From Crocinitomicaceae bacterium (GTDB taxonomy: Bacteria > Bacteroidota > Bacteroidia > Flavobacteriales_D > Crocinitomicaceae), in the NCBI GenBank assembly GCA_015662935.1, contig DQTF01000078.1:1-13784 (forward strand): a stretch of 13,784 nt of DNA, read 5' to 3'. Shown piece by piece: positions 6,280-13,784 of this stretch (positions are counted from its first letter, which is position 1; every line of letters starts with the position of its first letter). The notes below the pieces were generated by a model. That model saw nothing but the letters and a program-made list of their open reading frames with translations. It made no database searches and was not told the origin of the DNA. The translations under genes and the position numbers were made by a program.

Positions 6280-9200
6280 ATGAGAAAAATCATTCAATTT
6301 TTCATCAACAGACCCGTTTGGGGAAATGCAGCGATTGTTTTGGTGCTCATGTTTGGCTTGTTTTCACTTTTCACCATGAAACGTTCTTTCTTTCCAGAAT
6401 TAGAACCTAATCGAATCTTTGTTTCTGTCTTTTATCCAGGAGCATCTCCTTCTGAAATGGAAGAAGGTGTAACAATAAAAATAGAACAGGCTGTAAAAGG
6501 TTTGGATGGCATTGAGGAAATTAATTCTACATCATCGGAAAACTTTTCTCAAGTTACGATTAAGGCTTATGTTGATACCGATATCGATGAGTTGTTGAGT
6601 AATATTGAGAATTCTGTTAATTCAATTAATTCTTTTCCTGCAGGTGCAGAAAGACCAATGGTGAATAAACAACAATCTAGAGGAATGGCAAGTGTCGTTG
6701 CGTTTGTTGGGATTTCTGCGGTTAATTCTAACACACCGATTACAGAATTGACAGATTTAGCAACAAAAGTTGAAAGAGATCTGCTGAATACCAAAGAGAT
6801 TACTCAAATTATTAAGAACGGTTTTCCTGAGAAAGAGATTAGTATAAATGTGAGAGAGCAAGATTTATTGCGTTACAATATCTCTATGCAAGAATTAGCG
6901 TTAACTGTAGGTTCTAATAATATTGATATCACAACGGGAGTGATTAGAGGTGGTGTGGAAGAGATGAACATTCGTTCTAATAACAGAGGCACCTCGGAAG
7001 AGGCAATCGGTAATATTCTTCTCAGAACAACTCCTTCTGGAGCGAAAATCGTTGTCAGCGATGTTGCAGATGTTTCTTTAGGTTATTCTGAAAGTTCACA
7101 AGAGGCTAAGTACAACGGAAAGCCTGCTGTTTCTTTTCAAATTGAAAAAACAATCGATCAAGACATCACTAATATTACCGAAGAATTATACAAGTACAAA
7201 GAGGAATTCAATAAGAAGAACCCTGATTTTAAATTCAATATTTTCTATGAGTTCAATGAGATGTTGAATCAGAGAATAGAATTGCTTTCTAGAAATGGAA
7301 TGATGGGATTGATTCTCGTGCTTCTTTTTTTAGGTCTCTTTCTCAACCTTAAACTTTCTGCTTGGGTGGCATTTGGAATTCCTTTTTCCTTCCTAGGAAT
7401 GTTTATTCTAGGGACGATGTATGGAATGTCGATTAACATGATTTCTCTCTTCGGAATGATTCTCGTTGTGGGGATCTTGGTGGATGATGGTATTGTGATT
7501 GCAGAAAATATTTTTACACACTTTGAGAAAGGGAAACCAGCACATCAAGCTGCTTTGGATGGGACAATGGAGGTTTTGCCTTCTGTTTTTTCTTCGGTAA
7601 TTACGACAATAGTTGCCTTTTCTATTCTTCTTTTTGTGGAAGGAATGGAAATGATGCGTGAAATGGCATTTGTGGTAATCGGTTGTTTGGCATTCTCTCT
7701 TTTCGAAGCATTCATCATTCTCCCGTCTCATTTAGGACATAAACGTGTACTTGCAGAACAAAAAAATGCTTCTTTTTCTTATTTAAAAGGAGGAGCTTTT
7801 ATGCTCATTGGTTTAATTGTCATTTTTATCGGCACACGATTATATCCTTTAGAACCTAGTCTTGGACTCATTCTCTTTCCTCTTGGATTAATTGTTTTTG
7901 GAGCAATTTTGTTTTTTACTGGATTTTCTAAATCATCGATGGAAAGCAAAGTGCTTGGAGGAGCAGATAAAGGAATAAAATACATTAGAGACAATTGGTT
8001 CAATGAGGCTGTTAAGAATATTGTTGGAACAGGAAAAACTAAATGGTACAGAGCAGGTTTTGTCTTTCCAATGGTTTTTACCTTCGGTATTGTTGCGATG
8101 ACAATGAACGGAATTATTGGAACAACTTTCTTTCCTGATATTCAACCAGATTTCTTTACGATAGAGGCGGTCTATAAACCAGGAGATAGCAAAGAGAAAT
8201 CTAAAGCATTTGTTGCAGAAGCGACTCGTATTTTATTTGAAGAAAATGATCGGATTATTCAAGAATCTGGAGACTCCTTATTGACTTACTTTTCCAGTAA
8301 TATTGGTTTCGCAATGAACATTGGACAAGGCGGAAATCATGCTTCTATGGTTCAAGTTTTCTTCGATGGAGAAAATACAACGACTCCAGTTGACACATTA
8401 ATGAATCGAATTGTTGCTAGAATTAATGCAACCTCAAATGGTAAATTGGCTCAGAACACATACGTCGGTGGATTTAATCGATTTGGAAAAGAAATTGAAA
8501 TTGGAATTACTTCGGCAAACGATGTAAGTCTAATGCAAGCAAGAGATATGCTGAAATTGGAACTGGAAAAGATGGACGGTGTTTTTAATGTAAAAGACAA
8601 TATGCCTCTGGGTAAAAACGAAGTTTATTTAACAATGCGTCCTGAAGCTGATATTTATGGAATTGCGAAAAGTGATGTCCTTCGTCAAGTTAGAGCTGGT
8701 TTTTTCGGACAAGAAGCACAGCGAGTAATCATCGGGACGGATGAGGTGAAAGTTTGGGTGCGCTATCCATTGGAAGATAGAAATTCATTGCAAGATTTAG
8801 AAACAATGAAAATAAAATCTCCGCAAGGATTAGCAATTCCTTTGCAAGAGATTTGTGATTTTAAAGTAGGCAGAGCTCCTCAAAATTTAAGAAGAAAGGA
8901 TGGACAAAGAATCATTCGCCTAGATGCAGAATGCACAGACCCTGATAAAGTAGGGGATATTAACTCTGATATTAAGGAAGATCTTTTTCCTAAATTGAAT
9001 CAAACGTATTCTGATGTGAAACTAAAAAGATTAGGACAAGCTGAAAGAAGTGAGAAAACAAGTTCTTCCATGAAATATGTTGGAATAATTGGAATAGCAA
9101 TCATGTTCATCATTCTAACTTTACATTTTAACAGTTTAAGCAGTTCGTTTCTTATAATGCTTGTCATTCCTGCTGGAATTGCCGGAGCAATATTAGGACA

Positions 9201-9651
9201 CGGCTTAGTTGGGATTCCTGTTTCTATTCTTTCTGTCTTTGGCATGATTGCTTTGACAGGGGTTTTGGTCAACGATGCGATTGTCTTTCTAGACAGATAC
9301 AATGATTTAATTAAAGAAGGATTAGACATTAAGTCAGCAGCATTAGATGCGGCATCTTCTCGATTCAGACCGATAATTTTAACGTCTCTGACAACAGTTG
9401 CTGGTTTATTACCAATAATTTCAGAGAAAAGTATGCAGGCTCAATTTCTCATTCCGATGGCAGTATCCATTGCTTTCGGGGTATTGTTTGGAACATTGTT
9501 TATTCTTTTCTTCTACCCTTCCGCGATTTTATTTTGGAATGGAGTCAAAAGAAATTACAGATTTATCCTAAAAGGAGAGAGAAACGTGGATCCCCGATTG
9601 GTGGAACCAGCTTTGAAACTAGAACAAAATGCACATGATTTTGAAAAGTAA
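6280..9651 (+). CDS. RND efflux transporter permease (AcrB/HAE1 type) with extra membrane insert
   Basis: This is an inner-membrane proton-driven pump of 1123 residues, longer than E. coli AcrB (1049). TM1 is at about 14-32, followed by the periplasmic porter domain (PELEPNRIFVSVFYPGASP). TM2-TM6 lie between 337 and 482, with the TM4 proton-relay pair Asp402-Asp403 in GILVDDGIVIAEN. TM7 is at about 591-613, followed by the second porter domain, and TM8-TM12 between about 931 and 1087. TM10 reads TGVLVNDAIVFLD, with Asn998 and Asp999 where AcrB has Lys940 and Asn941; this VND form is common in one branch of the family. Between TM6 and TM7 there are two additional hydrophobic stretches (about 503-521 and 526-548) not found in AcrB. 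The start ATG follows the adaptor stop by 2 nt, and the end overlaps the TolC-like gene. The substrate (drug, detergent, metal or lipid) is unknown; length and motifs favour HAE1-type organic substrates. Confidence 0.93.
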   Translation: MRKIIQFFINRPVWGNAAIVLVLMFGLFSLFTMKRSFFPELEPNRIFVSVFYPGASPSEMEEGVTIKIEQAVKGLDGIEEINSTSSENFSQVTIKAYVDTDIDELLSNIENSVNSINSFPAGAERPMVNKQQSRGMASVVAFVGISAVNSNTPITELTDLATKVERDLLNTKEITQIIKNGFPEKEISINVREQDLLRYNISMQELALTVGSNNIDITTGVIRGGVEEMNIRSNNRGTSEEAIGNILLRTTPSGAKIVVSDVADVSLGYSESSQEAKYNGKPAVSFQIEKTIDQDITNITEELYKYKEEFNKKNPDFKFNIFYEFNEMLNQRIELLSRNGMMGLILVLLFLGLFLNLKLSAWVAFGIPFSFLGMFILGTMYGMSINMISLFGMILVVGILVDDGIVIAENIFTHFEKGKPAHQAALDGTMEVLPSVFSSVITTIVAFSILLFVEGMEMMREMAFVVIGCLAFSLFEAFIILPSHLGHKRVLAEQKNASFSYLKGGAFMLIGLIVIFIGTRLYPLEPSLGLILFPLGLIVFGAILFFTGFSKSSMESKVLGGADKGIKYIRDNWFNEAVKNIVGTGKTKWYRAGFVFPMVFTFGIVAMTMNGIIGTTFFPDIQPDFFTIEAVYKPGDSKEKSKAFVAEATRILFEENDRIIQESGDSLLTYFSSNIGFAMNIGQGGNHASMVQVFFDGENTTTPVDTLMNRIVARINATSNGKLAQNTYVGGFNRFGKEIEIGITSANDVSLMQARDMLKLELEKMDGVFNVKDNMPLGKNEVYLTMRPEADIYGIAKSDVLRQVRAGFFGQEAQRVIIGTDEVKVWVRYPLEDRNSLQDLETMKIKSPQGLAIPLQEICDFKVGRAPQNLRRKDGQRIIRLDAECTDPDKVGDINSDIKEDLFPKLNQTYSDVKLKRLGQAERSEKTSSSMKYVGIIGIAIMFIILTLHFNSLSSSFLIMLVIPAGIAGAILGHGLVGIPVSILSVFGMIALTGVLVNDAIVFLDRYNDLIKEGLDIKSAALDAASSRFRPIILTSLTTVAGLLPIISEKSMQAQFLIPMAVSIAFGVLFGTLFILFFYPSAILFWNGVKRNYRFILKGERNVDPRLVEPALKLEQNAHDFEK

Positions 9652-10972
9652 ATTCCGATTAATTATAGCTGTATTTAGCGCTTTGTTATTCTTCAGTAAT
9701 GCAAATGCGCAGAAAGAGTTGACGGCAAAAGATGCTGTATTTTTAGCGTTGGAGAATAATTACCAAATTTCTATTGCAAAGAAGCAAGAAGAAATCGCAG
9801 TGAAGAATAATAAATGGTCAGAAGCAGGTTTGTTTCCGACGGTAACTTTAGCAGTTGGACAGAATAATTCCATTCAAGATAATACAGACAATCCATTCAC
9901 ATTTACACCGGGAATTATTCTTTCTCAGAGCATTGCTCCCTCTCTAAACCTCAACTGGAACTTGTTCAGCGGGTTTAGAGTGAAAATTTCTAAATTAAGA
10001 TTAGAACAACTGGAAGAGCAAAGTTCCAACAATGTGATTGCTGTCGTAGAAGCAACAATCCAAGATGTTTTGAAAGCGTACTATACGGCTCAATTGCAGA
10101 ATGACAGGAAAGAATTGTTTCAAAACGTATTGACTTCTTCAAGAGAAAGATTCGAATATTATGAGTTAAAAGAGAAATACAGCGCGGCTAATTCGTTGGA
10201 TTTATTGCAATTTAAGAATCAATACTTGACAGATAGTACCAACTTTCTCATGCAAGATATTTCTCATCAAAATGCCTTGAGAAATTTAGGAATTGTGATG
10301 AATGATACCGTCTTTATAGAACAAGGATATATTCTTACAGATGAAATTGGAGCCGTAATTACGGATGTTGATTTTAATGCTGCCAACAAAGAAATGATGG
10401 CAAATAATCAGAACCTGAAGAATCAATACATTAACTTGGAGTTGCAAAGAAGCAATACGTCTTTGAGAAGGTCATTTTTATATCCAGTTCTTAGTCTAAA
10501 CGTTGGAGCCAATCCTAGTTGGTCGAAAATTCGAGAAATAAAAGATGACTTATTTGAGCAAGATGCCAATAACTTAACTTACTACGGTAATTTGAATCTT
10601 CAATATACATTGTTCAACAATTGGAAGAATAAAAGGGCTGTTGAGGTCTCACAAATTCAAGAAGAAATTGCAGAATTGAACATTGAAAGTATGAAGCAAA
10701 CACTTTCTAGCACTCTGAAAAACTTGATTGATTTGTATCAGTTGAGAAAACAGTTGGTGGCAATTTCTCAAGAGAATTTAGTCTATGCAGAGAAAGCGTA
10801 CAATTTAGCAAAGAATAGATACGATATCGGAGCAATCAATTCAATTGATTTAGCAACGTTTCAAAACAACTATCAAAATACGATGATTCAGCATTTTGAG
10901 AATCAATTCAATAAAATGGATACCTATTTAGAGATCTATAAAATGACAGGAAAGTTGAGCTTGAATTATTAG
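9629..10972 (+). CDS. TolC-like outer membrane efflux protein
   Basis: This is an outer-membrane factor of 447 residues, the exit duct for the pump encoded just upstream. The signal peptide is clear: positively charged start, hydrophobic 11-22, cleavage expected after ANA (Ala27, mature protein from Gln28). Two OEP repeats follow (about 32-215 and 240-440), each with long amphipathic helices and short beta segments. AKDAVFLALENNYQI, cited by its core AVFLALENNY, begins the first repeat, and AEKAYNLAKNRYDIGAINSIDL near the C-terminus is the usual signature, with core YNLAKNRYDIGA. Two in-frame starts exist, ATG 9629 and ATG 9635; either overlaps the pump gene, by 23 or 17 nt, and keeps the signal peptide intact. 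No terminator is obvious after TAG 10970-10972. There is no lipobox, unlike OprM-type channels. Confidence 0.92.
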   Translation: MHMILKSKFRLIIAVFSALLFFSNANAQKELTAKDAVFLALENNYQISIAKKQEEIAVKNNKWSEAGLFPTVTLAVGQNNSIQDNTDNPFTFTPGIILSQSIAPSLNLNWNLFSGFRVKISKLRLEQLEEQSSNNVIAVVEATIQDVLKAYYTAQLQNDRKELFQNVLTSSRERFEYYELKEKYSAANSLDLLQFKNQYLTDSTNFLMQDISHQNALRNLGIVMNDTVFIEQGYILTDEIGAVITDVDFNAANKEMMANNQNLKNQYINLELQRSNTSLRRSFLYPVLSLNVGANPSWSKIREIKDDLFEQDANNLTYYGNLNLQYTLFNNWKNKRAVEVSQIQEEIAELNIESMKQTLSSTLKNLIDLYQLRKQLVAISQENLVYAEKAYNLAKNRYDIGAINSIDLATFQNNYQNTMIQHFENQFNKMDTYLEIYKMTGKLSLNY

Positions 10973-10984
10973 TTTTTTATCTCA

Positions 10985-11002
10985 ATGTGACTTTTGTCAC
11001 AT
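10985..11002. promoter_or_regulatory. CRP/FNR-type palindromic operator upstream of sqr
   Basis: A perfect 7-bp inverted repeat, ATGTGAC-TTTT-GTCACAT, fits the pattern TGTGA-N6-TCACA bound by CRP/FNR-superfamily regulators. It lies 67 bp before the sqr ATG. If the weak -7 element at 11023-11030 is used, its centre (10993.5) sits near -42, where such activators usually contact RNA polymerase. It could also form a small hairpin in RNA, but no T-tract follows, so a terminator is unlikely. Confidence 0.55.
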
Positions 11003-11022
11003 ATTTCTACCAACATAAGTCA

Positions 11023-11030
11023 TAGTTTTA
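11023..11030 (+). promoter_or_regulatory. Weak -7 promoter element for sqr
   Basis: TAGTTTTA matches TAnnTTTG at all defined positions except the last. No TTG is found at a normal -33 distance, which is consistent with an activator-dependent promoter using the palindrome at 10985-11002. A start near 11036 would leave an A-rich leader of about 33 nt (ACTAAAAGAAACTAATT before ATG). Confidence 0.3.
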
Positions 11031-11068
11031 CTCGTAATAAACTACACATAAACTAAAAGAAACTAATT

Positions 11069-12340
11069 ATGAGTAAACATCATCAAGTCTTGATTATTGG
11101 CGGAGGGACAGCTGGAATTATGGTTGCAGCACAATTTCTAAAGAAAAACAAAAGTATTGATATCGGACTAATTGAACCTGCGGATACGCATTATTATCAA
11201 CCAGCATGGACCTTAGTTGGAGCTGGAACTTTTGATTATGACAAAACAGCTAAACCTATGGCAGAAGTTATGCCTAGTGGAGTTGATTGGATAAAAGATT
11301 ATGCAACGGGGTTTAATCCAGAGCAAAATTCTGTTTCCACAAAAGCAAGTGGAGATATTACCTATGATTATTTGGTCACTGCACCTGGCTTAATTATGGA
11401 TACTTCTTTAATTGAAGGGTTAACAGAATCATTAGGTAAAGGGGTAGTTTGTAGTAATTACACAGATTCTAAGCATACATGGGAGGTGTTGAAAAACTTT
11501 AAAGGTGGGAATGCAATTTTCACACAGCCGACTACGCCAATTAAATGTGGAGGTGCTCCTCAGAAAATTGCTTATTTAGCGGCAGATTATTTGAGAAAGC
11601 AAAAGTTAGCAGATAAATCGAATGTTATTTTTGCAACTCCAGGAGGAGTTATTTTTGGCGTAAAACCAATTGCAGATACTTTAATGAAAGTAATCGCTCG
11701 TTATGGAATTCATTTTAAAACTCATTATGCACCCATCAAAATTGATGGAGAAAACAGAAAGGTTACCTTTAAATTGGTAGGTCCTGACGTGAATGAATGT
11801 GTTATCAATGAAGAAAATGTGATTGGAGAAAAGGTCATAGGTGATGTTGGAGATTTAACATTAGAAATGGATTTCGACATGCTGCATCTTGCACCTCCTC
11901 AAACTGCTCCTAAGTTTATTAAAGAGTCTCCTTTAGTGAATGATGCAGGTTGGTTAGATGTTGATCATCATACCTTGCAACATAATAAGCATCCTAATAT
12001 TTTTGGTTTAGGTGATGTTGCGGCATTGCCAACAGCAAAAACTGGAGCGGCAATTCGTAAGCAAGTTCCAGTTGTGGTAGATAATCTTTTGGGAATGATT
12101 GCAGCGAATAAAATTGGAACAATGTCTTATAACGGTTACTCATCATGTCCATTAGTAACAGGTTATGGTAAGATGGTATTAGCAGAATTTGATTATAAAG
12201 GAAATTTCACTCCAGATCCAAAATTGAAACGTTTGTTAATTTCAGACTCTTCGAAAGAACATTGGAGATTGTGGATGCTAAAGAAATATGCCCTTCCATA
12301 TCTTTATTGGCAAAAAATGATGAAGGGAGAAGAAGTTTAG
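11069..12340 (+). CDS. sqr: Sulfide:quinone oxidoreductase, type II (SQOR-like)
   Basis: This is an FAD flavoprotein of 423 residues that oxidises sulfide and passes electrons to the quinone pool at the cytoplasmic side of the membrane, giving persulfide or polysulfide. An N-terminal Rossmann motif (VLIIGGGTAG, 7-16) binds FAD, and the second FAD contact is NIFGLGDVAALPT (310-322). The active-site cysteines are Cys160 in TPIKCGGAPQK and Cys360 in YSSCPLVTGYGK; both motifs closely match mitochondrial SQOR (catalytic Cys201 and Cys379 in human). A further Cys128 lies in VVCSNYT. The C-terminal membrane-contact segment YALPYLYWQKMMKG is retained. Compared with my memory of human SQOR, about 20 extra residues lie at roughly 240-262. 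It is a single-gene unit: its own promoter region lies upstream and a strong terminator follows. No persulfide dioxygenase or rhodanese gene is adjacent, so the role (sulfide detoxification versus energy gain) is inferred only. Confidence 0.92.
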   Translation: MSKHHQVLIIGGGTAGIMVAAQFLKKNKSIDIGLIEPADTHYYQPAWTLVGAGTFDYDKTAKPMAEVMPSGVDWIKDYATGFNPEQNSVSTKASGDITYDYLVTAPGLIMDTSLIEGLTESLGKGVVCSNYTDSKHTWEVLKNFKGGNAIFTQPTTPIKCGGAPQKIAYLAADYLRKQKLADKSNVIFATPGGVIFGVKPIADTLMKVIARYGIHFKTHYAPIKIDGENRKVTFKLVGPDVNECVINEENVIGEKVIGDVGDLTLEMDFDMLHLAPPQTAPKFIKESPLVNDAGWLDVDHHTLQHNKHPNIFGLGDVAALPTAKTGAAIRKQVPVVVDNLLGMIAANKIGTMSYNGYSSCPLVTGYGKMVLAEFDYKGNFTPDPKLKRLLISDSSKEHWRLWMLKKYALPYLYWQKMMKGEEV

Positions 12341-12355
12341 TTTTTGTTTTAAGTT

Positions 12356-12386
12356 AAAAGAGAGAGCCGAAAAGCTCTCTCTTTTT
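12356..12386. terminator. Bidirectional rho-independent terminator
   Basis: A perfect 12-bp stem has arms 12356-12367 and 12374-12385 and a 6-nt loop CGAAAA. The arms are AAAAGAGAGAGC and its complement, so the hairpin ends in T5 on + and in a T-rich run on -. It lies between the sqr stop (12340) and the convergent acyltransferase stop (12390) and can serve both genes. Confidence 0.9.
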
Positions 12387-12389
12387 GAA

Positions 12390-13721
12390 TTATTGATGCT
12401 CTGTAGAATCAAAAATCATTTTTCTCAACAGTTCTTTATCTTTCCTGATAGCCTTCACCCTGTCTTTATCATTCTTCATTAAATACATAAAATGTGCTTT
12501 CAGCGAAACGTGTTTGATGTAATGATAAAAGTAATAAGCAAAAAGTCCCATAATCGGCATGGAGACAAAATAAAGAACTTTAATCCAAAAAGTCATCGGA
12601 AAAAAGTGGTCTGTGAGGTATAAAAAACCGACGTAATTTAAAGGGTAAATAACCAAGCCCATTAATACTGCAACAGATGCGTAATAATCGACTTCTTTCA
12701 CAATTCTTGGAATGATATTGTCAGCAAACTGATAGGGAAGAATATTGTGAATAAGACCATATAAGAACAAAGGGAGCCCAATAATAATATATACGGAAGA
12801 TAGGATGAGCTGCCTAAAAAATATCAATGGTCGATAGTTTCTATCTAGAAATTCAGGTTTGATGGCTAATTGATGCGTTTGCATCTTTATTTTGGTGTAC
12901 AGTTGAGTGATGTTGAATAGTTGATGAGGATCTGATATTAAAATATTATTTATTTTCTCATAGGTTTCTTTTGCTAGAACAACTTCTTTCTTAACTCCTT
13001 TTTCGTCCGATTTTATATATTTATTATTGAGTAAATTGATAATCCCATCAACTAATTTTTCATGTTCTACAGAAGATGAACCAACTAATAATGATTCCAT
13101 TTCAACCCTAAATTCTTCCGTCAGTTTTTTGGATGCACTCCTCGAATCTTCTTGGTATTCTTCGACTAGTTTTGCAGGTTCAATCGATTCACCAACACTT
13201 GCGATAACAGAACTTCTAAACTTTGCAGCGTTGGTATAAACTAAACCGATAGGAATGACCTTTAAATTCGCCTTTCCTTCATTTCTTTTTTCAACCTCTA
13301 AGGCAATTCTGGCAGCACCCGTTTTTAATTCTCGTAAAACACGTTCAGGAAAACTATTGCCTTCAGGAAAAATAACTAATGTTTTTCCTGCTTCTAATAA
13401 CTCATAACATGCCTCGAACGAACTGTTGTTGTCAACGCCTTTTGTATTGGATTCTGTCGCTCTGTTGATTGGTATCATTCCTAAGCTTCGTAGGAATGCC
13501 GATTTAATTGGAGAACTAAAAAAAGTTCCTTTGGTCATAAAATGGATCGGTTCTTTACATACTTGACCCAAAATCCATCCGTCCATTAATGTGTTGGGAT
13601 GATTGGCAATTAAAATACGAGGACCATCGTGCTCCAGTCCTTTGAAATTCTTGATGTGAATCTCTTTGTAATACAACTTGATCCCAAGTCCGATGAGTAT
13701 TTTGAGTAAACGATAGATCAT
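12390..13721 (-). CDS. PlsC-family acyltransferase (Gat1/Sct1-like glycerophosphate acyltransferase)
   Basis: This is a membrane-bound acyltransferase of 443 residues expected to esterify glycerol-3-phosphate or a lysophospholipid with a fatty acyl group at the inner membrane. The N-terminal half carries the PlsC domain: NHPNTLMD (His41 and Asp47), GMIPINRAT (81-89) and IFPEGNSF (Glu120). The catalytic pair is spaced HX5D rather than the common HX4D; I recall this spacing from fungal Gat1/Sct1-type enzymes and from Bacteroidota relatives. A charged, probably helical region (180-290) leads to about three membrane helices near 306-327, 345-370 and 376-402, then a basic C-terminus (KNDKDRVKAIRKDKELLRKM). 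A larger two-part protein of this kind is distinct from the roughly 240-residue PlsC. The start is ATG 13719-13721. It converges on sqr and shares its terminator. The exact acyl acceptor is not determined by sequence. Confidence 0.87.
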   Translation of the reverse strand: MIYRLLKILIGLGIKLYYKEIHIKNFKGLEHDGPRILIANHPNTLMDGWILGQVCKEPIHFMTKGTFFSSPIKSAFLRSLGMIPINRATESNTKGVDNNSSFEACYELLEAGKTLVIFPEGNSFPERVLRELKTGAARIALEVEKRNEGKANLKVIPIGLVYTNAAKFRSSVIASVGESIEPAKLVEEYQEDSRSASKKLTEEFRVEMESLLVGSSSVEHEKLVDGIINLLNNKYIKSDEKGVKKEVVLAKETYEKINNILISDPHQLFNITQLYTKIKMQTHQLAIKPEFLDRNYRPLIFFRQLILSSVYIIIGLPLFLYGLIHNILPYQFADNIIPRIVKEVDYYASVAVLMGLVIYPLNYVGFLYLTDHFFPMTFWIKVLYFVSMPIMGLFAYYFYHYIKHVSLKAHFMYLMKNDKDRVKAIRKDKELLRKMIFDSTEHQ

Positions 13722-13735
13722 TTGAGAGGAAAGAT

Positions 13736-13774
13736 ATTCATTTTTAATTAAGAATGAATGATTAAGAATGAATA
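13736..13774. repeat. AT-rich palindrome plus 14-bp tandem repeat
   Basis: A 24-bp palindrome centred on TTAATTAA (13736-13759, one mismatched pair) is fused to two tandem copies of ATTAAGAATGAATG (13747-13760 and 13761-13774; the second ends in A). It lies 15-53 bp upstream of the acyltransferase start on the minus strand. No TAnnTTTG element is visible in this leader. It could be an operator, an RNA hairpin in the leader, or a simple intergenic repeat. Confidence 0.5.
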
Positions 13775-13784
13775 ATTTGACACA

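Noticed and set aside
7408..8145. Antisense open frames of 74-107 residues inside the pump gene
   Set aside because: They lie opposite strongly conserved coding sequence, have Cys/His/Asn-rich unnatural compositions and no promoter or family match; they are shadows of the sense frame.
10985..11002. The sqr upstream palindrome as a terminator for the efflux operon
   Set aside because: The stem is 7 bp with no T-tract after it on +; the base pattern and position fit a CRP/FNR-type operator better.

Overview
The window is A+T-rich bacterial chromosome, most likely from a member of the Bacteroidota in the order Flavobacteriales. Four things point there: candidate promoters of the TTG-N17-23-TAnnTTTG type with A-rich ribosome-binding regions and no clear Shine-Dalgarno sequences; a DUF4296 lipoprotein gene directly after a dihydroorotase gene; a dihydroorotase whose first metal-binding motif reads DQVHFREPG; and an acyltransferase that looks like fungal Gat1/Sct1. 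The content is mostly core metabolism and envelope function. I see no transposase, integrase, CRISPR array, tRNA, rRNA or phage gene.

Left part (1-4172), all on +: the 3' part of an RNase E/G gene; recX, whose likely start codon lies in the loop of a perfect 12-bp hairpin; a Dpm1-type glycosyltransferase; pyrC (dihydroorotase); and a small DUF4296 lipoprotein. The last three genes are joined by two 4-nt ATGA stop/start overlaps, so they are probably one translationally coupled unit.

Middle (4173-5158): a 227-bp gap holding a short protein-like fragment in antisense that may be the tail of a decayed gene; then an unrecognised 180-residue protein on -; then a 216-bp divergent region with promoter-like elements for both directions and three copies of a TATCAACATT-like repeat. 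No gene-free stretch here or elsewhere exceeds 300 bp.

Right part: a tripartite RND efflux operon on + (5159-10972: membrane-fusion protein, 1123-residue inner-membrane pump, TolC-like outer-membrane protein) with 2-nt and overlapping junctions. The pump carries an apparent extra pair of membrane segments between its usual TM6 and TM7. Next, a palindrome matching the CRP-type half-site pattern TGTGA-N6-TCACA lies 67 bp upstream of a type II sulfide:quinone oxidoreductase gene (11069-12340). A strong bidirectional terminator separates that gene from a convergent PlsC-family acyltransferase (12390-13721, -). The last 50 bp hold an AT-rich palindrome fused to a 14-bp tandem repeat.

I found no convincing new multi-gene system. 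The best leads are the extra membrane hairpin in the pump, the recX start hairpin, the CRP/FNR-like control of sulfide oxidation, and the repeats in the divergent region beside the orphan gene.
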